From assembly GCF_014192225.1 (NCBI RefSeq), contig NZ_JACHXS010000004.1, positions 124,001 through 188,000 of the forward strand: a DNA stretch of 64,000 nt, written 5' to 3'. The notes under the pieces were generated by a model. The model worked only from the letters and a program-made list of their open reading frames with translations, was not told the DNA's origin and searched no databases. Position numbers and translations under genes: made by a program. The DNA comes from Pseudoduganella umbonata (GTDB lineage Bacteria > Pseudomonadota > Gammaproteobacteria > Burkholderiales > Burkholderiaceae_D). Shown here piece by piece: positions 36,033 through 44,899 of this stretch (positions are counted from its first letter, which is position 1; each line of letters begins with the position of its first letter).

Positions 36033-36665
36033 ATGCTGAATGGAGAGACTTTGCGGCGGGTATTTCCCGACTGCAGCGAGGCGGACGACTGGGCTACCGC
36101 GCTCGACGCCGCATTGAGCCGCTTTCACATCACCACGCGCGACCGGGTTTGCGCCTTCGTCGCACAAACCAGCCATGAATCCGGCCACTTCAACCGGCTC
36201 GAGGAATCGCTGTTCTACCGCACCCCGGCCCGGCTGATGGCCGTCTGGCCGAAGCGTTTTCCGGACGCGGCCAGCGCCACCCCGTTCGTGCAGAATCCGG
36301 AACGGCTGGCGAACTTCGTCTATGCGCGCCGGATGGGGAATGGCGACGAAACCAGCGGCGACGGTTTCCGCTTCCGCGGCCGCGGCCTGATCCAGCTGAC
36401 CGGCCGCAGCAATTACAAGCAGGCCGGCGAAGCGCTCGGCATCGACCTGGTGGCCGCGCCGGAGCGGCTGATATCGAAGGAAGTCGCGGCGCTGTCGGCC
36501 GCCTGGTTCTGGGACAGCCGCGGCCTCAACGCGCTGGCCGACCACGACAAGCCGGACGGCGACGTGGAGGATTTCGTCGAAATCACGCGCCGCATCAACG
36601 GCGGCACGGTGGGGCTGAAGGAAAGGCTGGCAGTGTACAAACTGCTGCGCAGCAGCCTCGCCTGA
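36033..36665 (+). CDS. Glycoside hydrolase family 19 protein (chitinase/endolysin-like)
   Basis: 210 residues from the ATG at 36033, preceded by GAGGAG. The GH19 fold is seen in AQTSHESGHFNRLEESLFY (catalytic Glu), the FRGRGLIQLTGRSNYKQ block and a late VEITRRINGG. There is no signal peptide or carbohydrate-binding module. This short cytosolic form resembles phage and bacterial endolysins that cleave peptidoglycan more than secreted chitinases. No lysis genes are adjacent. Confidence 0.87.
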   Translation: MLNGETLRRVFPDCSEADDWATALDAALSRFHITTRDRVCAFVAQTSHESGHFNRLEESLFYRTPARLMAVWPKRFPDAASATPFVQNPERLANFVYARRMGNGDETSGDGFRFRGRGLIQLTGRSNYKQAGEALGIDLVAAPERLISKEVAALSAAWFWDSRGLNALADHDKPDGDVEDFVEITRRINGGTVGLKERLAVYKLLRSSLA

Positions 36666-36697
36666 CGGTTGCCGGCTGCCTTTATTGCTTTCACCCG

Positions 36698-37459
36698 CTA
36701 ATGCTGCGGCGGCACTTCGGCAAACGCCGCCTCGAGGCGGCGCACCAGCGGCAGGTTCATCGCATGCGTATGCCGGTTCCACCGGTCCATGGTCGACCGC
36801 AATTCGTTTTGCAAACGGTGCGCCAGCTGGAATTCGCGGGCGCCCGCGGCCCAGATGGCGAATTCGGCCTTTGTCTCGAAACTGCCGTGGCGTTTCACGG
36901 CGGCCTCGAACTCGGCACGTGCCTCGGCGGCGCGACCCACGCCGGCAAGCGCCTGCGCCAGCAGCAGGCTCGCCTGCTCCGCACGGAAGTCCGGATCGGT
37001 CTGCCGCAACCGCTCGATGTAGCCGATCGCCCCGGCATGCCGGCCGCACGCAATGCTGGCCCGCGCAGCGCCCAGGCGGATCTCGGGATCGTTGGCGAAT
37101 ACGCCTTGCAGGCATGCGCCAAATGTCGCGGCAGCGGCCTCGGCATCGCCAGCCACCAGCTGGGCGTTTGCCAAGCGTACCTGGTTATGGGCGCTGGGGG
37201 CGAAGTCGAAGGCGGCCTGTGCGTCGCGCAGTGCCCGCACCGGATCGACGGTTTTGGCAGCGCCCTCGGCGGCAGCCTTGCGGTCGTGCCGCTCGCGCCG
37301 CCAGCTCGGCAGGTAGATGCCGACGTAGTACAGCAAGGCGCCCAGCAGCGGGATGACGAACAGGATCAGCAACCACGGGATCTGCTGCCGGCTGCGGATC
37401 GCATGGACGGAGAAAAAGATGGCGATCAGCACGTGCAACCAGATTACAAAGGCCGTCAT
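36698..37459 (-). CDS. Inner-membrane protein with PLDc_N-like and TPR-like regions
   Basis: 253 residues from the ATG at 37459 (GGAGAG upstream). Two N-terminal membrane segments (about 2-20 and 26-45, with WLLILFVIPLLGALLYYVG) look like the PLDc_N domain. A basic loop is followed by a helical repeat region (about 75-250) with TPR-like Ala-rich helix pairs. It was not assigned a function; a scaffold role is possible from the repeats only. Confidence 0.7.
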   Translation of the reverse strand: MTAFVIWLHVLIAIFFSVHAIRSRQQIPWLLILFVIPLLGALLYYVGIYLPSWRRERHDRKAAAEGAAKTVDPVRALRDAQAAFDFAPSAHNQVRLANAQLVAGDAEAAAATFGACLQGVFANDPEIRLGAARASIACGRHAGAIGYIERLRQTDPDFRAEQASLLLAQALAGVGRAAEARAEFEAAVKRHGSFETKAEFAIWAAGAREFQLAHRLQNELRSTMDRWNRHTHAMNLPLVRRLEAAFAEVPPQH

Positions 37460-37566
37460 CACGCTCTCCACGGTTCAACGAGCGTTCATTGTAGGGATTT
37501 CGATTCTCCCGTACAACTTATGATCTGCAAGACAATTCCTATCTGATCGACAGCCTGCCCGCCCCA

Positions 37567-38133
37567 TCATTTGCTGGGCTCGAGCCGCACGGTAAGGCCG
37601 TCGCGCGTCGTGTGGATCGTTGTCGGCACATATTGCACGCCGAGATAACGCAGCTCGTCCGGACGGAAGTAATACACGGGCACGTCGCGCACGACGCGTT
37701 CGACGACGACGTTGGCCGCGGCCGTCAACTGCCCCATCGTGCGGGAATCGGCGTCGCCGACGGAGAAGCGCTCGATGTGCGCATCGCTGAGCACTACCGC
37801 GTTGCGGACGTTGTCGACCAGCAGCCGGCCGGACAGGGCCACGCTGCCCTGCAACGCCGGCCGCATCAGCGGCGACGAAACGGACACATCGGCGGACAGC
37901 GCCAGCCGGTCGTTATCGCGCAGGATCGCCAGCTGCGGCCGGGACAGTTGCAGCTCGAAGACGCCAAGGGCGCGCTGCTGCAATGGGAAACGCTCGTCCA
38001 GGCCGCGCTGCAGGCGCTCCAGCGGCACCTCGACTTCGCGCGGGCCCGTCAGGCCGGCGCAACCAGCCAGCAACGCCGCCGCGGCCAGCGGCACGAGCAG
38101 CAAGCCGCGGCGCGGCATGGACATCGTCTGCAT
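37567..38133 (-). CDS. DUF1439 lipoprotein (YceB-like)
   Basis: 188 residues. A GAGGG site precedes the ATG. The lipoprotein signal ends LLAGCAG (Cys25). The VPLERLQRGLDERFPLQQRALGVFELQLSRP segment and an all-beta body match the DUF1439/YceB family of periplasm-facing lipoproteins of unknown role. The neighbouring promoter region is shared with the divergent DUF72 gene. Confidence 0.83.
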   Translation of the reverse strand: MQTMSMPRRGLLLVPLAAAALLAGCAGLTGPREVEVPLERLQRGLDERFPLQQRALGVFELQLSRPQLAILRDNDRLALSADVSVSSPLMRPALQGSVALSGRLLVDNVRNAVVLSDAHIERFSVGDADSRTMGQLTAAANVVVERVVRDVPVYYFRPDELRYLGVQYVPTTIHTTRDGLTVRLEPSK

Positions 38134-38259
38134 ATCACCCTCATCTCAAAGTCTGCGGATGATAGCCGATCGGCCCGCCATGTGTGTCAAAAAATGTAAC
38201 AGTGTTCTCGTGTGCGGAAGCGAACGGTCGCGCACCATCCCGCCGCGTAACGTTGCGCC

Positions 38260-39042
38260 ATGCAATCATCTTCCGCCGACATTTCCGCTGACGCTTCTGC
38301 CGACATTCCGGCCCGCATCGGCACGGCCGGCTGGAGCCTGCCGCGCGAGACCTGGAATGCCTTCCCCACCGAGGGCAGCCAGCTGGAACGCTACGCCACC
38401 GTGTTCAACGCGGTCGAGATCAACACCAGCTTCTACCGGCCGCACCAGCCCAAAACCTACGAACGCTGGGCAGCATCCACGCCGTCGCAGTTCCGCTTCG
38501 CCGTGAAACTGCCGCGCACCATCACGCACGAGGCGAAACTGCACGGGATCGATGCATTGCTCGCGCGGTTCGCGGGGGAAGCGGGCGCGCTCTGCGACAA
38601 GCTGGGCGCCGTGCTGGTGCAACTGCCGCCCAGCCTGGCGCTGGACGCACCGGCGGCAGGCGCGCTGTTCGATGCGCTGCACGCACGGTTCCACTGCATG
38701 ATCGCCTGCGAAGCACGCCATGCCAGCTGGTTCACCCCCGCCGCCACGGACCTGCTGCGACAGGCCGGTGTGACGCGCGTGCTGGCCGATCCCGTGGTCG
38801 CCTACTCGGGTCCGTTCGAGGCGACGGCAGCGCCAGCCTATGTGCGGCTGCATGGCAATCCGCGCATCTATTACTCGCGCTATACGCCCGAGCGGATGGA
38901 CGAGGTGCGCGCCTGGCTGGCGCGGCACCCCGCCTCGTGGTGCATCCTCGACAATACAGCGAGCGGTGCCGCCACCGCGAATGCGCTGGAATTGCTGGGT
39001 CTGCCCGATCAGGCAGCCATGCCGGGCCGATCGGAACGGTAA
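38260..39042 (+). CDS. DUF72 domain protein
   Basis: 260 residues. The TIM-barrel-like DUF72 (YecE) family is recognised from RIGTAGWSLPRETW, FNAVEINTSFYRPH, FRFAVKLPRTITHEAKL, a central LVQLPPSL and late YVRLHGNPRIYYSRYTPE. Its biochemical function is not established. The 3' end overlaps the convergent SulP gene by 34 bases. Confidence 0.9.
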   Translation: MQSSSADISADASADIPARIGTAGWSLPRETWNAFPTEGSQLERYATVFNAVEINTSFYRPHQPKTYERWAASTPSQFRFAVKLPRTITHEAKLHGIDALLARFAGEAGALCDKLGAVLVQLPPSLALDAPAAGALFDALHARFHCMIACEARHASWFTPAATDLLRQAGVTRVLADPVVAYSGPFEATAAPAYVRLHGNPRIYYSRYTPERMDEVRAWLARHPASWCILDNTASGAATANALELLGLPDQAAMPGRSER

Positions 39043-41231
39043 CGGTCGAACCGGTCGGGCGTGACCAGCTCGCCGAAGTGCACGACCCGGGTGGCGATGT
39101 CGTGGTAGGCACCGATCAGTCCCATCTCGCCCCGCTCGATGCAACCGCGCAGGTACTCGCTGCCGTTGATGATCTCGGACAGCGAATTCTCGATGTTCTG
39201 GCGCGTGACCCGTTCCAGCAACTCCTTGCCGGCCGGCACCGGCCCGCCGTGGGTAGCGCACTGGCATTGCCAGATCGACGTCTGGATCTTGCCCGTGATC
39301 GTGCCGATGCTGTGCGCGTGCTCGTTCTTCAGCGCCAGGCCGATCGCGCCGCAGCTGGAGTGGCCTTTCACGACGATCAGCTTGGCGCCCAGCTTGTGGG
39401 CGATTTCCAGGCTGCCGATGATCTCGTCGCTGATCACGTTGCCGGCGATACGAATCGTCAGCAGGTCGCCCAGCCCGGCATCGAAGATGATTTCCGGCGA
39501 CGTGCGCGAGTCGATGCAATTGACCACCACGGCCATCGGGTGCTGCCCGCCGGCGGTGGCATCGACCTGGTGCAGGTAATACTTCTTGATCCAGCGGCCG
39601 GCCTGGAAGCGTTCGTTGCCGTCCTTGAGCAGTTGCAGCACTTCCGCGGGCTGCAGCCGGGTCTGGGTTTCCTTGTCCAGCGCCGGCACGAACTGGATCG
39701 GGTCGGCCAGGCTGTACTCGTCGCGCAGGCCGATCACGTTCAGTTGCACGTCGCGCTCGGCAGCCGCCACGCGGTAGTCCTCGATCGTTTCCAGCACGTC
39801 GCTGTCGATGTAGTCGGCATTGGTGGCGTCGATCAGCACTTTCGAGCCGGCCGGCACCTCCCACAGCGCGGTCTTGATCGTGGCCTTGTTCAGGAACGAT
39901 ACCTGGTTCGGCAGTTCCATCTTGATCACTTCGCCGATGTGCAGCCGGTACTGCTCGATCGCGAACGGGTTGCGGAAGTTGCTGCGCAACAGGTAGAACA
40001 GGCTGGCGGCCAGGCCGATCAGCACGCCCATCAGCAGGTCCGTCAGCACGATGGCCAGCACGGTGATTGCGAACGGCACGAACTGCGAGGCGCCCCGCCC
40101 GTACATGTCGCGGAACAGCGCGAGCTTGGCCAGCTTGTAACCGGTGACGATCAGGATCGCGGCGAGCGCCGCCAGCGGAATGTGGTTCAGGACCGGGCTC
40201 AGCACCAGCACGGCGGCCAGCAGCAGCAGGCCATGGAACACCGCCGACACCTTGGTAGCGTTACCGGTCTGGATATTGACCGAGCTGCGCACGATGACGG
40301 AGGTGACCGGCAAGCCGCCCAGCAGGCCGGCGCAGATATTGCCGACGCCCTGCGCCACCAGTTCGCGGTTCGGCGGCGATTCGCGCTTGTGCGGGTCCAG
40401 CTTGTCCACCGCTTCCAGGTTCAGCAGCGTCTCGAGCGAGGCCACGATGGCGATCGTGGCGCCGACGAACCACACGTCCGGGTTGGCGAAATGGCGCAAT
40501 TCCGGAAAATTCAGGTAGGCACCGAGGTTGCCCACGTCCACCGGCGGGATCTCCACCAGGTGCGACTGCGACAGGCTGAGCCCGGGCACGTATCGGCTGA
40601 ACAGCAGGTGCAGCGCAACGCCCATCACCACGACGAACAGCGGCGCCGGCAGCAGCTTGACGTTCCGGAACGGCGTGCGGTCCCAGAACACCAGGACAAG
40701 CATCGATAGCGCGGCGATGACCACCGCGCCCGGCGTGATGCTGCCCAGTGCGCTTGCCAGGGCGGAGAATGTGGTTTCGCCGTTGGCCTGGAGGAACGAA
40801 TACTCGTCGGCGTTGTTCGCGTCGTAACCGAGCGCATGCGGGATCTGCTTCAGGATCAGCAGGATGCCGATCGCCGCCAGCAGGCCCTTGATGACGTTGG
40901 ACGGTACGTAGTTGGCGATGAACCCGGCGCGGAAAATGCCCATTGCCAGTTGCAGCACGCCGGCGATGACGACCGAGGCGAGCAGGATTTCAAATGCGCC
41001 CAGTTTCGTGATGGACGCCAGCACGACGGCGGCAAGACCTGCGGCCGGGCCGCTGACGCTGGTATGCGACCCGCTGATCAGGCCGACGATAATGCCTCCG
41101 ATGATGCCCGAGATAATACCGGAGAATAAAGGCGCACCGGAGGCCAGGGCAATGCCGAGGCATAACGGCAGGGCGACGAGAAATACGACGATCCCTGCGG
41201 GGATATCTTGCTTGAGGTGATGGATATTCAT
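39009..41231 (-). CDS. SulP-family anion transporter fused to beta-carbonic anhydrase
   Basis: 740 residues. The N-terminal SulP transporter (about 1-410) has many membrane segments and TSVSGPAAGLAAVV. A STAS-like segment (about 445-520) contains KVLIDATNADYIDSDVLE. The C-terminal beta-carbonic anhydrase has zinc ligands in VNCIDSR (Cys near 571) and KGHSSCGA (His near 623, Cys near 626). Such fusions are thought to import bicarbonate or another anion and interconvert it with CO2 at the membrane; this is inferred for this protein. It is a single gene with no regulator attached. Confidence 0.92.
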   Translation of the reverse strand: MNIHHLKQDIPAGIVVFLVALPLCLGIALASGAPLFSGIISGIIGGIIVGLISGSHTSVSGPAAGLAAVVLASITKLGAFEILLASVVIAGVLQLAMGIFRAGFIANYVPSNVIKGLLAAIGILLILKQIPHALGYDANNADEYSFLQANGETTFSALASALGSITPGAVVIAALSMLVLVFWDRTPFRNVKLLPAPLFVVVMGVALHLLFSRYVPGLSLSQSHLVEIPPVDVGNLGAYLNFPELRHFANPDVWFVGATIAIVASLETLLNLEAVDKLDPHKRESPPNRELVAQGVGNICAGLLGGLPVTSVIVRSSVNIQTGNATKVSAVFHGLLLLAAVLVLSPVLNHIPLAALAAILIVTGYKLAKLALFRDMYGRGASQFVPFAITVLAIVLTDLLMGVLIGLAASLFYLLRSNFRNPFAIEQYRLHIGEVIKMELPNQVSFLNKATIKTALWEVPAGSKVLIDATNADYIDSDVLETIEDYRVAAAERDVQLNVIGLRDEYSLADPIQFVPALDKETQTRLQPAEVLQLLKDGNERFQAGRWIKKYYLHQVDATAGGQHPMAVVVNCIDSRTSPEIIFDAGLGDLLTIRIAGNVISDEIIGSLEIAHKLGAKLIVVKGHSSCGAIGLALKNEHAHSIGTITGKIQTSIWQCQCATHGGPVPAGKELLERVTRQNIENSLSEIINGSEYLRGCIERGEMGLIGAYHDIATRVVHFGELVTPDRFDRYRSDRPGMAA

Positions 41232-41826
41232 GTCGATACGCGTTCGAATCGATTATCAGTCGTACGCGCCAGCCCCTCATCCCACGAATCTGTAATTAGA
41301 TACGCCGATTAACGAATAATCGTGGGCGGCAGCTCTCCCGACTGACGGAGTCACTGCACCGGCAATGAATAGCGAAGCAGCCGCATTTCCCTGTCAATAA
41401 TCGGGAAATGTCAACGATGCTCCATCTGTCGAAACAATATAGCACGCGTTTTTTGCGATGCGCAATCGGCTATTTTCGGGAATCCGTATAACTACGTATT
41501 TCCGCAAAGTTATATTTTTTTGTCAGGATATTTTCATTATTAACTTTGAAATATCGATGCGAGGATATATGCGGCCTGCCGAGGATAATGCGAATGCCAA
41601 ATAACCGTCATTTCCGCAGGATATATCTTTATTTTAGGTTGAATAAAGATGTTTCGCAGTCGCCGTCGACCCGCCAGGACTGGGCGGGCATGGCCTCGGT
41701 AGCGGCCAGGTCAGGCCGCTTGCCGGATTTTTTGCAATCGAGGGTTGCGTGCCGCCGCTCTGGTGTTATAGTTCACTACAACACCAGTCCACGCAACAGC
41801 AGCCCAAGACAACGGAGGAACCATGT
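41232..41826. other. AT-rich intergenic region between divergent SulP-CA and GntR genes
   Basis: No coding region is supported. It is clearly more AT-rich than its surroundings and must hold the promoters of both genes. It contains an inverted repeat CATTTCCC/GGGAAATG at 41384-41410 and the GntR-type palindrome at 41760-41787. Confidence 0.6.
41760..41787. promoter_or_regulatory. Palindromic operator upstream of the gntR-ABC operon
   Basis: CTGGTGTTATAGTT and CACTACAACACCAG are reverse complements at 12 of 14 positions. The site is 40 bases before the start of a YtrA-type GntR gene. Such regulators usually repress their own operon through a palindrome overlapping the promoter, so this is the likely autoregulatory operator. 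Confidence 0.65.
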
Positions 41827-42195
41827 ATGTGGAATGACAACGCGCCGATCTACCGCCAGCTGAAGGAGCGGGTGATCGGCATGATGCTCGACGGGCTGCT
41901 CAAGCCCGGCGATGCCCTGCCCTCGGTACGGCAGGTGGCGGCCGACTATCAACTGAACCCGATCACCGTGTCGCGGGCGTACCAGGAGCTGGTCGATGAA
42001 ACCTTGGTGGAAAAACGAAGGGGGTTGGGTATGTATGTAACCGAAGGGGCGGTGCAGAAGCTTCTGGCATCCGAACGCGAGCGCTTCCTGCGCGAAGAAT
42101 GGCCGGCGATGATGGAACGGATTCGCCGTCTCGGCCTGGACGTGGCCCAGTTGCTGAGCGTGGAGCAGCAAGGCAGGCCGGGGAGCGCCTCATGA
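41827..42195 (+). CDS. YtrA-type GntR transcriptional regulator
   Basis: 122 residues from the ATG at 41827, 7 bases after GGAGG; an ATG at 41823 is out of frame and stops at once. The winged-helix domain (APIYRQLKERVIGMML, LPSVRQVAADYQLNPITVSRAYQEL, RRGLGMYV) is followed by a short C-terminal helix instead of a large effector domain. This is the YtrA subfamily, which controls linked ABC transporters. The stop overlaps the ATPase start as ATGA. Confidence 0.93.
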   Translation: MWNDNAPIYRQLKERVIGMMLDGLLKPGDALPSVRQVAADYQLNPITVSRAYQELVDETLVEKRRGLGMYVTEGAVQKLLASERERFLREEWPAMMERIRRLGLDVAQLLSVEQQGRPGSAS

Positions 42196-43049
42196 GTGCC
42201 GTCATCGCTGCCCGCAACCTGGTCAAGCGCTACGGCAAGCGCACGGCACTCGATGGCGTCAGCTTCGACGTGCAGCCGGGCCGCATCGTCGGCCTGATCG
42301 GCCCGAACGGTTCCGGCAAGACCACCACGCTGAAGGCGGCCCTGGGCCTGTGCCAGTTCGACGGCGAGCTGTCCGTGCTGGGACTGGATCCGCGCACGCA
42401 CCGTGACGAGCTGATGAACGACGTCTGCTTCATCGCCGACGTGGCGATCCTGCCCCGCTGGCTGAAGGTGAAGGACGCGATCGATTTCGTGGCCGGCGTG
42501 CACCCGCGCTTCGACCGCGCCAAGGCCGAGCGCTACATCGCCGGCACGAAGCTGGCACCCGACATGCGCGTAAAAGCCATGTCGAAAGGCATGATCGTGC
42601 AGCTGCACCTGGCCCTGGTGATGGCGATCGACGCGAAGCTGCTGGTGCTCGACGAGCCCACGCTGGGCCTGGACATCCTGTACCGCAAGGACTTCTACCA
42701 GAACCTGCTGGAAGATTATTTCGACGAGCACAAGACGATCGTCATCACCACCCACCAGATCGAGGAAGTGGAACACATCCTGTCGGACGTGCTGTTCATC
42801 CGCGATGGCCGGATCGCGCTGGCCGCCTCGATGGAAGAGATCGGCGAGCGCTACACGGAAGTGATGGTGCACCCGCAACACACCGCCGCGGCCGCGGCGC
42901 TGCAGCCGCTGACGCAGCGCACCGTGTTCGGCCGGAGCGTGATGCTGTTCGATGGCGTGCCGAAGCAGCAGCTCGAACACCTTGGCGAACTGCGCACGCC
43001 CAGCGTGGCGGACCTGTTCGTCGCCAGCATGAAAGGGAACCAGGAATGA
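42192..43049 (+). CDS. ABC transporter ATP-binding protein (YtrB-like)
   Basis: 285 residues. Walker A GPNGSGKTT lies at 37-45 and Walker B LLVLDEPTLGLD near 150-161. The signature is MSKGM rather than LSGGQ, a form common in YtrB-type exporters. A switch His follows in ITTHQIEEVE. The C-terminal quarter is a non-catalytic extension. It pairs with the permease encoded next (ATGA overlap) and is probably controlled by the upstream regulator. Confidence 0.93.
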   Translation: MSAVIAARNLVKRYGKRTALDGVSFDVQPGRIVGLIGPNGSGKTTTLKAALGLCQFDGELSVLGLDPRTHRDELMNDVCFIADVAILPRWLKVKDAIDFVAGVHPRFDRAKAERYIAGTKLAPDMRVKAMSKGMIVQLHLALVMAIDAKLLVLDEPTLGLDILYRKDFYQNLLEDYFDEHKTIVITTHQIEEVEHILSDVLFIRDGRIALAASMEEIGERYTEVMVHPQHTAAAAALQPLTQRTVFGRSVMLFDGVPKQQLEHLGELRTPSVADLFVASMKGNQE

Positions 43050-44095
43050 ACACGATGCCGAACACAATGCCCGATGCGATCCCGGATGCCGCGCCACAGC
43101 ACTTTCCCGCTACCCTGCGCCGGACAATGCCCTGGCTGATCCGCCGCGAGTTCTGGGAACACCAGGGCATGCTGGTGTGGGTGCCGCTGGTCCTGTCGGT
43201 CCTGATGATCGTGATCGTGCTGGTCGTGGCCATCAGCGGCCACAACGCCACCATCGAGGTCGATGGCGTGACGACGTCCGTCGCGGGTGCCACCATCGAG
43301 CTGGGCGAACGCCAGCAGCAGCGGCTGGCCGAAGGCATCGCCGCCGCCGCCCCCATCAGCGCCATGCCGATCTACCTGTCGCTGGCGTTCATGGTGTTCT
43401 TCTATTGCCTGGGCGCGCTGTTCGACGAGCGGCGCGACCGCAGCATCCTGTTCTGGAAATCGCTGCCGGTATCGGATGCGGCCACCGTGCTGTCGAAGGC
43501 GGCGCTGGCACTGATCGGCATTCCATTGCTGATCATCGTGGTGGAACTGGTCACGTCGCTGATCCTTGTCGCGATCGGCATGACCGCCCTCGCGCTGAAG
43601 GGCATCAACGTGTTCCCGCTGGTGCTGTCGCACCCGCAGTTCTGGCTCGGCCCCCTGAAGGTGTTTTCGCTGCTGCCGGTGTATGCGCTGTGGGCGCTGC
43701 CGACCGTTGGCTGGCTGCTGCTGGTTTCCGCCTGGGCGCGCTCGAAGGTGTTCCTGTGGGCTGTCGGCGCGCCCATTGCGGCGATGATCCTTGTCGTCTG
43801 GATGGAGAAAGGCCTGCGGGTGGCGGTCGACACCCAGTGGCTGATCGAGAAATTCATTTCCCGGCTGCTGATCGGCGTAATGCCGGGTACCTGGCTGATG
43901 GCAAGCGGCGCCGCCGAGCATGCACGCGACATGGACGTGGTGGCGAACCGCCAGGGCCCCGTTGCCGCCTTCGACATGATCTACCAGTCGTCCTGGGCCG
44001 CCGTGGCCACGCCGGAGATGATCGGTGGCGCGCTGGCAGGCGCCGCGATGATCGCCGGCGCGATCTGGCTGCGCCGCCGCCGCGAGGAGGGCTGA
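43046..44095 (+). CDS. ABC-2 type permease
   Basis: 349 residues with about six membrane segments (about 44-65, 107-130, 150-175, 205-240, 245-265 and the last near 322-340). The N-terminal LIRREFWEHQGMLVW and the DERRDRSILFWKSLPVSD loop are typical of ABC-2 permeases that partner YtrB-type ATPases. The substrate is unknown; related systems respond to cell-envelope-active compounds. It is the last gene of the operon. Confidence 0.88.
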   Translation: MNTMPNTMPDAIPDAAPQHFPATLRRTMPWLIRREFWEHQGMLVWVPLVLSVLMIVIVLVVAISGHNATIEVDGVTTSVAGATIELGERQQQRLAEGIAAAAPISAMPIYLSLAFMVFFYCLGALFDERRDRSILFWKSLPVSDAATVLSKAALALIGIPLLIIVVELVTSLILVAIGMTALALKGINVFPLVLSHPQFWLGPLKVFSLLPVYALWALPTVGWLLLVSAWARSKVFLWAVGAPIAAMILVVWMEKGLRVAVDTQWLIEKFISRLLIGVMPGTWLMASGAAEHARDMDVVANRQGPVAAFDMIYQSSWAAVATPEMIGGALAGAAMIAGAIWLRRRREEG

Positions 44096-44276
44096 CGGCA
44101 ACATTGGCGATGACCGCAAGGTTGTTGCCATCTGCTCAGCTGTAAGCCGTGTCTTACAGCGCTACCAGCCCCGCACCGATGCCGTGCGGGGCTGCGGGTT
44201 GGGATAATGGCAACCATTCCGCCAGCGCCAGACCTCCCGGTCTCGCGTTGGCTGTTGCTTTAAAGGATGGTTCACC

Positions 44277-44783
44277 ATGAAAATAATAGACCAGCGCTAT
44301 CTCGACGGCGCCAACCGCTACTGCACCGAGCCTTGCCTGCTGAGCATTCTCGATCTCGGCCACCCTGCCCCGTATTCGGCCAGCGACATGCAACAACTGC
44401 GTGCGCGCCTGAAGATGGCGCTGCCGGGCCTGCGCCAGGGGCGCAGCCTGATCGGCGTGGTTGGCGACGACGTGGACGCGCCCGGGCGCGGGCTGCAACT
44501 GGCGCGCCTGATCCAGAGCGTGGCGATCGAACTGCACCGCCTGACCGGCGACGAGGTGATGATGGGTTTTGTCGGCCGTGTGCCGAAGATGCCGGGGCGC
44601 TACCGGCTGATCCTGCCGTTCCGCTGCGGCACCGTGGCCAATGCGGCGCTGAAGCTGGCGACCGGGCTGGTCGGCGCGCTGCTCGCCGGCCGCGACTATC
44701 CGCTGGCCGAGGGGCTGGCCGAACTGCGCGGCATCGCCGCCGCCGGGGCACCGTCGCAGCCGTCGATCCGCATCGCGGCCTGA
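44277..44783 (+). CDS. Free-standing cyanophycin-synthetase N-domain-like protein
   Basis: 168 residues. The sequence KIIDQRYLDGANRYC, GRGLQLARLIQSVAIELHRLTG and a C-terminal segment ending DYPLAEGLAEL match the layout of the N-terminal domain of cyanophycin synthetase (CphA). The ATP-grasp and Mur-ligase domains that normally follow are absent, and no cphA is next to it. The CphA N-domain is involved in polymer binding, so a carrier or regulatory role is possible. The assignment is by recognised pattern only. Confidence 0.6.
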   Translation: MKIIDQRYLDGANRYCTEPCLLSILDLGHPAPYSASDMQQLRARLKMALPGLRQGRSLIGVVGDDVDAPGRGLQLARLIQSVAIELHRLTGDEVMMGFVGRVPKMPGRYRLILPFRCGTVANAALKLATGLVGALLAGRDYPLAEGLAELRGIAAAGAPSQPSIRIAA

Positions 44784-44836
44784 ACTGCTGCCTGCACCGC
44801 ACAAGCCTCCGTCGCCCGGCGACATCATGGCGGAAT

Positions 44837-44892
44837 GTTGCTCGAAAAATGGGGTACGTCCGCTTCGGCGGACCGCCTATTTTCCGAGCAAC
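44837..44892. repeat. Imperfect palindrome between two convergent genes
   Basis: GTTGCTCG at 44837 pairs with CGAGCAAC ending at 44892. The intermediate arms (AAAAATGGGG / CCTATTTT) are mostly complementary, and GTCCGC/GCGGAC close a TTCG tetraloop. It could act as a bidirectional terminator for the two convergent genes, or be a third REP-like family. Confidence 0.6.
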
Positions 44893-44899
44893 AAAAACG

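Noticed and set aside
36000..37115. 371-codon minus-strand frame opposite the GH19 gene
   Set aside because: Antisense shadow of two real genes; no start signal and Arg/Ala-rich composition.
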